Shown here piece by piece: positions 62,901-64,000 of a DNA stretch of 64,000 nt (the stretch's first letter is position 1; every line of letters begins with the position of its first letter). The notes beneath the pieces are model-generated. The model worked only from the letters and a program-made list of their open reading frames with translations. It was not told where the DNA came from and searched no databases. The position numbers and the translations under genes were made by a program. The DNA lies in NCBI GenBank assembly GCA_948567375.1, contig OX419757.1, forward strand, positions 11,532,001-11,596,000, read 5' to 3'. This stretch comes from Lunularia cruciata (Eukaryota; Streptophyta; Marchantiopsida; Lunulariales; Lunulariaceae).

Positions 62901-63468
62901 GCTCTTACTGGCTAACAGCGGAGTACCTCCAGAGTCATTACTCTACGAATCCGCGATGCCTTAAGTGACATCCTTTGTAGCTTTATTCCTATTGAGTCTG
63001 GATTGTGCTGCTAAACTGCAGGGAAGTAGGAGATTAAATTATCTGGTTACAGATTCTAGCTTGGTGCCAACTTTGACGATAACCGAAGAAAACGACGATC
63101 AAAGCAGCAAATCTGAGCACTCTGCAGATAGCCGAGACATCACTTACGAGGCCAATCACTGGGTGAGTGCACAAATTATTGGATCCTCTATTCTGCTCTA
63201 GGAAGGGCTTCTCTAATGGAGTCGCTCGTAAACATCCAGCTGTGATGATCCCGCTTACTGGCGTTACAGCTTACACCTATAGCTCGTCTTGTGTTTGCAG
63301 GTACTCCTGCCGTCCGAGAAACTGGACTCCTTGCTAATGCCTTCCAAAGCACCTAAGGAGGCGATTACTGACGTAACAGTTGCAGAAATATGTAAGGAAT
63401 ATCCTGTGGATCCTCTAGAGATCATGAAATGGAGAGATCAGAAGCTTCCAATTAAATCCTTCGGTTAA
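59905..63468 (+). CDS. Mitochondrial K+/H+ exchange-related family protein (Mit_KHE1-like)
   Basis: Eight exons: 59905-60102, 60670-60734, 61605-61703, 62232-62279, 62433-62502, 62667-62738, 63022-63162, 63301-63468. They total 861 nt (286 aa), all GT-AG and in phase. The N-terminus LARRIVVFPVMGRRWAFTAV, then VELVTEYFSDKMHERFTAWE, SFLKAIPKDAGLVEIVYPLG, LVRRRVRHLAIRSGEVVHRR, YMYGSIALLPFAMVLGILPL and NLFRAYSHWRALQGSRRLNY match the plant and fungal family annotated as mitochondrial K+-H+ exchange-related (Arabidopsis At1g53760 class). Two short hydrophobic segments sit at about 150-190. An acidic region (ITEENDDQSSKSEHS) precedes the conserved tail. The start at 59905 fits the family's short N-terminus. 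The biochemical role is inferred from the family name and is not well established. Confidence 0.85.
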
Positions 63469-63740
63469 TGTTAGTCGATGGCAGGTCATTCTGTGTCCGT
63501 TTAGATTTAGTCCAGACATTACATACAGTACATTTTTTTGTCATACTCAAATGCGTGAAACCTTGTCACAACCCGACCCACCTCGAGAATCGAAGCTGAG
63601 TTTTGAAGATCTACCTAATTAGTGACGGCAGGGAGTTACTCAGCTTACTTGGGCTGTGTTCGAATATAACTTTGTAAATTGTTTGGCCAAGTAACAATCC
63701 CATGATTGTGACTCGCATTGTCTACATTTATACCGTGTAG

Positions 63741-64000
63741 ACGGAGATTTCTATCTCTAAAGTTGATGATGTGACAGGATGCGTCGATGTTGACACATGT
63801 AGTCGTCACTCCTTTGATCATATATGTGAACTCAATGCTCCTCTAGTACTTGAGTTTCCGCAGTCCGTCGAGGTCTATCCAGAATGTGCTCCTCAAGCAG
63901 AAAAGCACCATGAAAATGAATCGATATTTGTTTTTAATCGACCGTGGATGATGAGACTCGGACCGATTGTGTACCCTGTAGAGATTGAATTGTGTTTCAA
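63741..64000 (+). CDS. Possible partial coding exon running off the right edge
   Basis: After a TAG at 63738-63740 one frame stays open for about 86 codons to the window end. It reads GCVDVDTCSRHSFDHICELN, PQSVEVYPECAPQAEKHHEN and FVFNRPWMMRLGPIVYPVEI. Composition is balanced. Acceptor-like sites at TGTGACAG (63777) and TTTCCGCAG (63862) could begin an exon. No family recognised. It may belong to the next gene or be an open stretch by chance. Confidence 0.35.

Overview
The window looks like nuclear DNA of a land plant. Genes on both strands carry many short GT-AG introns, and the repeats are plant-type Ty3/gypsy retrotransposons with tRNA-Asp-like or tRNA-iMet primer binding sites. An ERK7/MAPK15-class kinase and an algal-type SLC13/RCK_C (SAC1/SLT-like) transporter point to a seedless plant with swimming sperm. 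A bryophyte, perhaps a liverwort, is my guess. That lineage call is inference from gene content, not from a marker gene.

Left part (1-24.5 kb): a nested block of retroelements. A chromovirus-family LTR (17-434) is followed by a decayed reverse-strand gypsy copy, split by a young 7.7-kb Ty3/gypsy element (725-8387) whose two LTRs look identical. Next come several copies of a second, non-coding LTR family (10176-16765), one of them nested with a 5-bp target duplication inside an old LTR of the first element's family. A degenerate chromovirus on the minus strand (18914-24519, target duplication AAGAT) ends the block. The chromovirus-family LTRs carry GAAnnTTC arrays upstream of a TATA box, like heat-shock elements.

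Middle (24.5-31.4 kb): AT-rich DNA with two pairs of tandem duplications and no convincing gene.

Right part (31.4-64 kb): five recognisable host genes. They are an ERK7-like MAP kinase (+, 31427-36863), a SCPL50-like serine carboxypeptidase (-, about 40.8 kb down to 38051), a single-exon F-box protein (+, 43413-44645), an SLC13-type permease with RCK_C/TrkA_C domains (+, 52462-57635), and a mitochondrial K+/H+ exchange-related protein (+, 59905-63468). For the kinase, transporter and exchange-related genes the exons I chose sum to a multiple of three (438, 863 and 286 aa) and rebuild continuous family domains. Between F-box and transporter lies a second repeat island (46.2-50.9 kb): a degenerate Myb/SANT-like transposon gene and a decayed LINE-like reverse transcriptase carrying two solo LTRs. 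The five genes belong to different pathways and nothing suggests they act together. No CRISPR, rRNA or convincing tRNA gene was seen.
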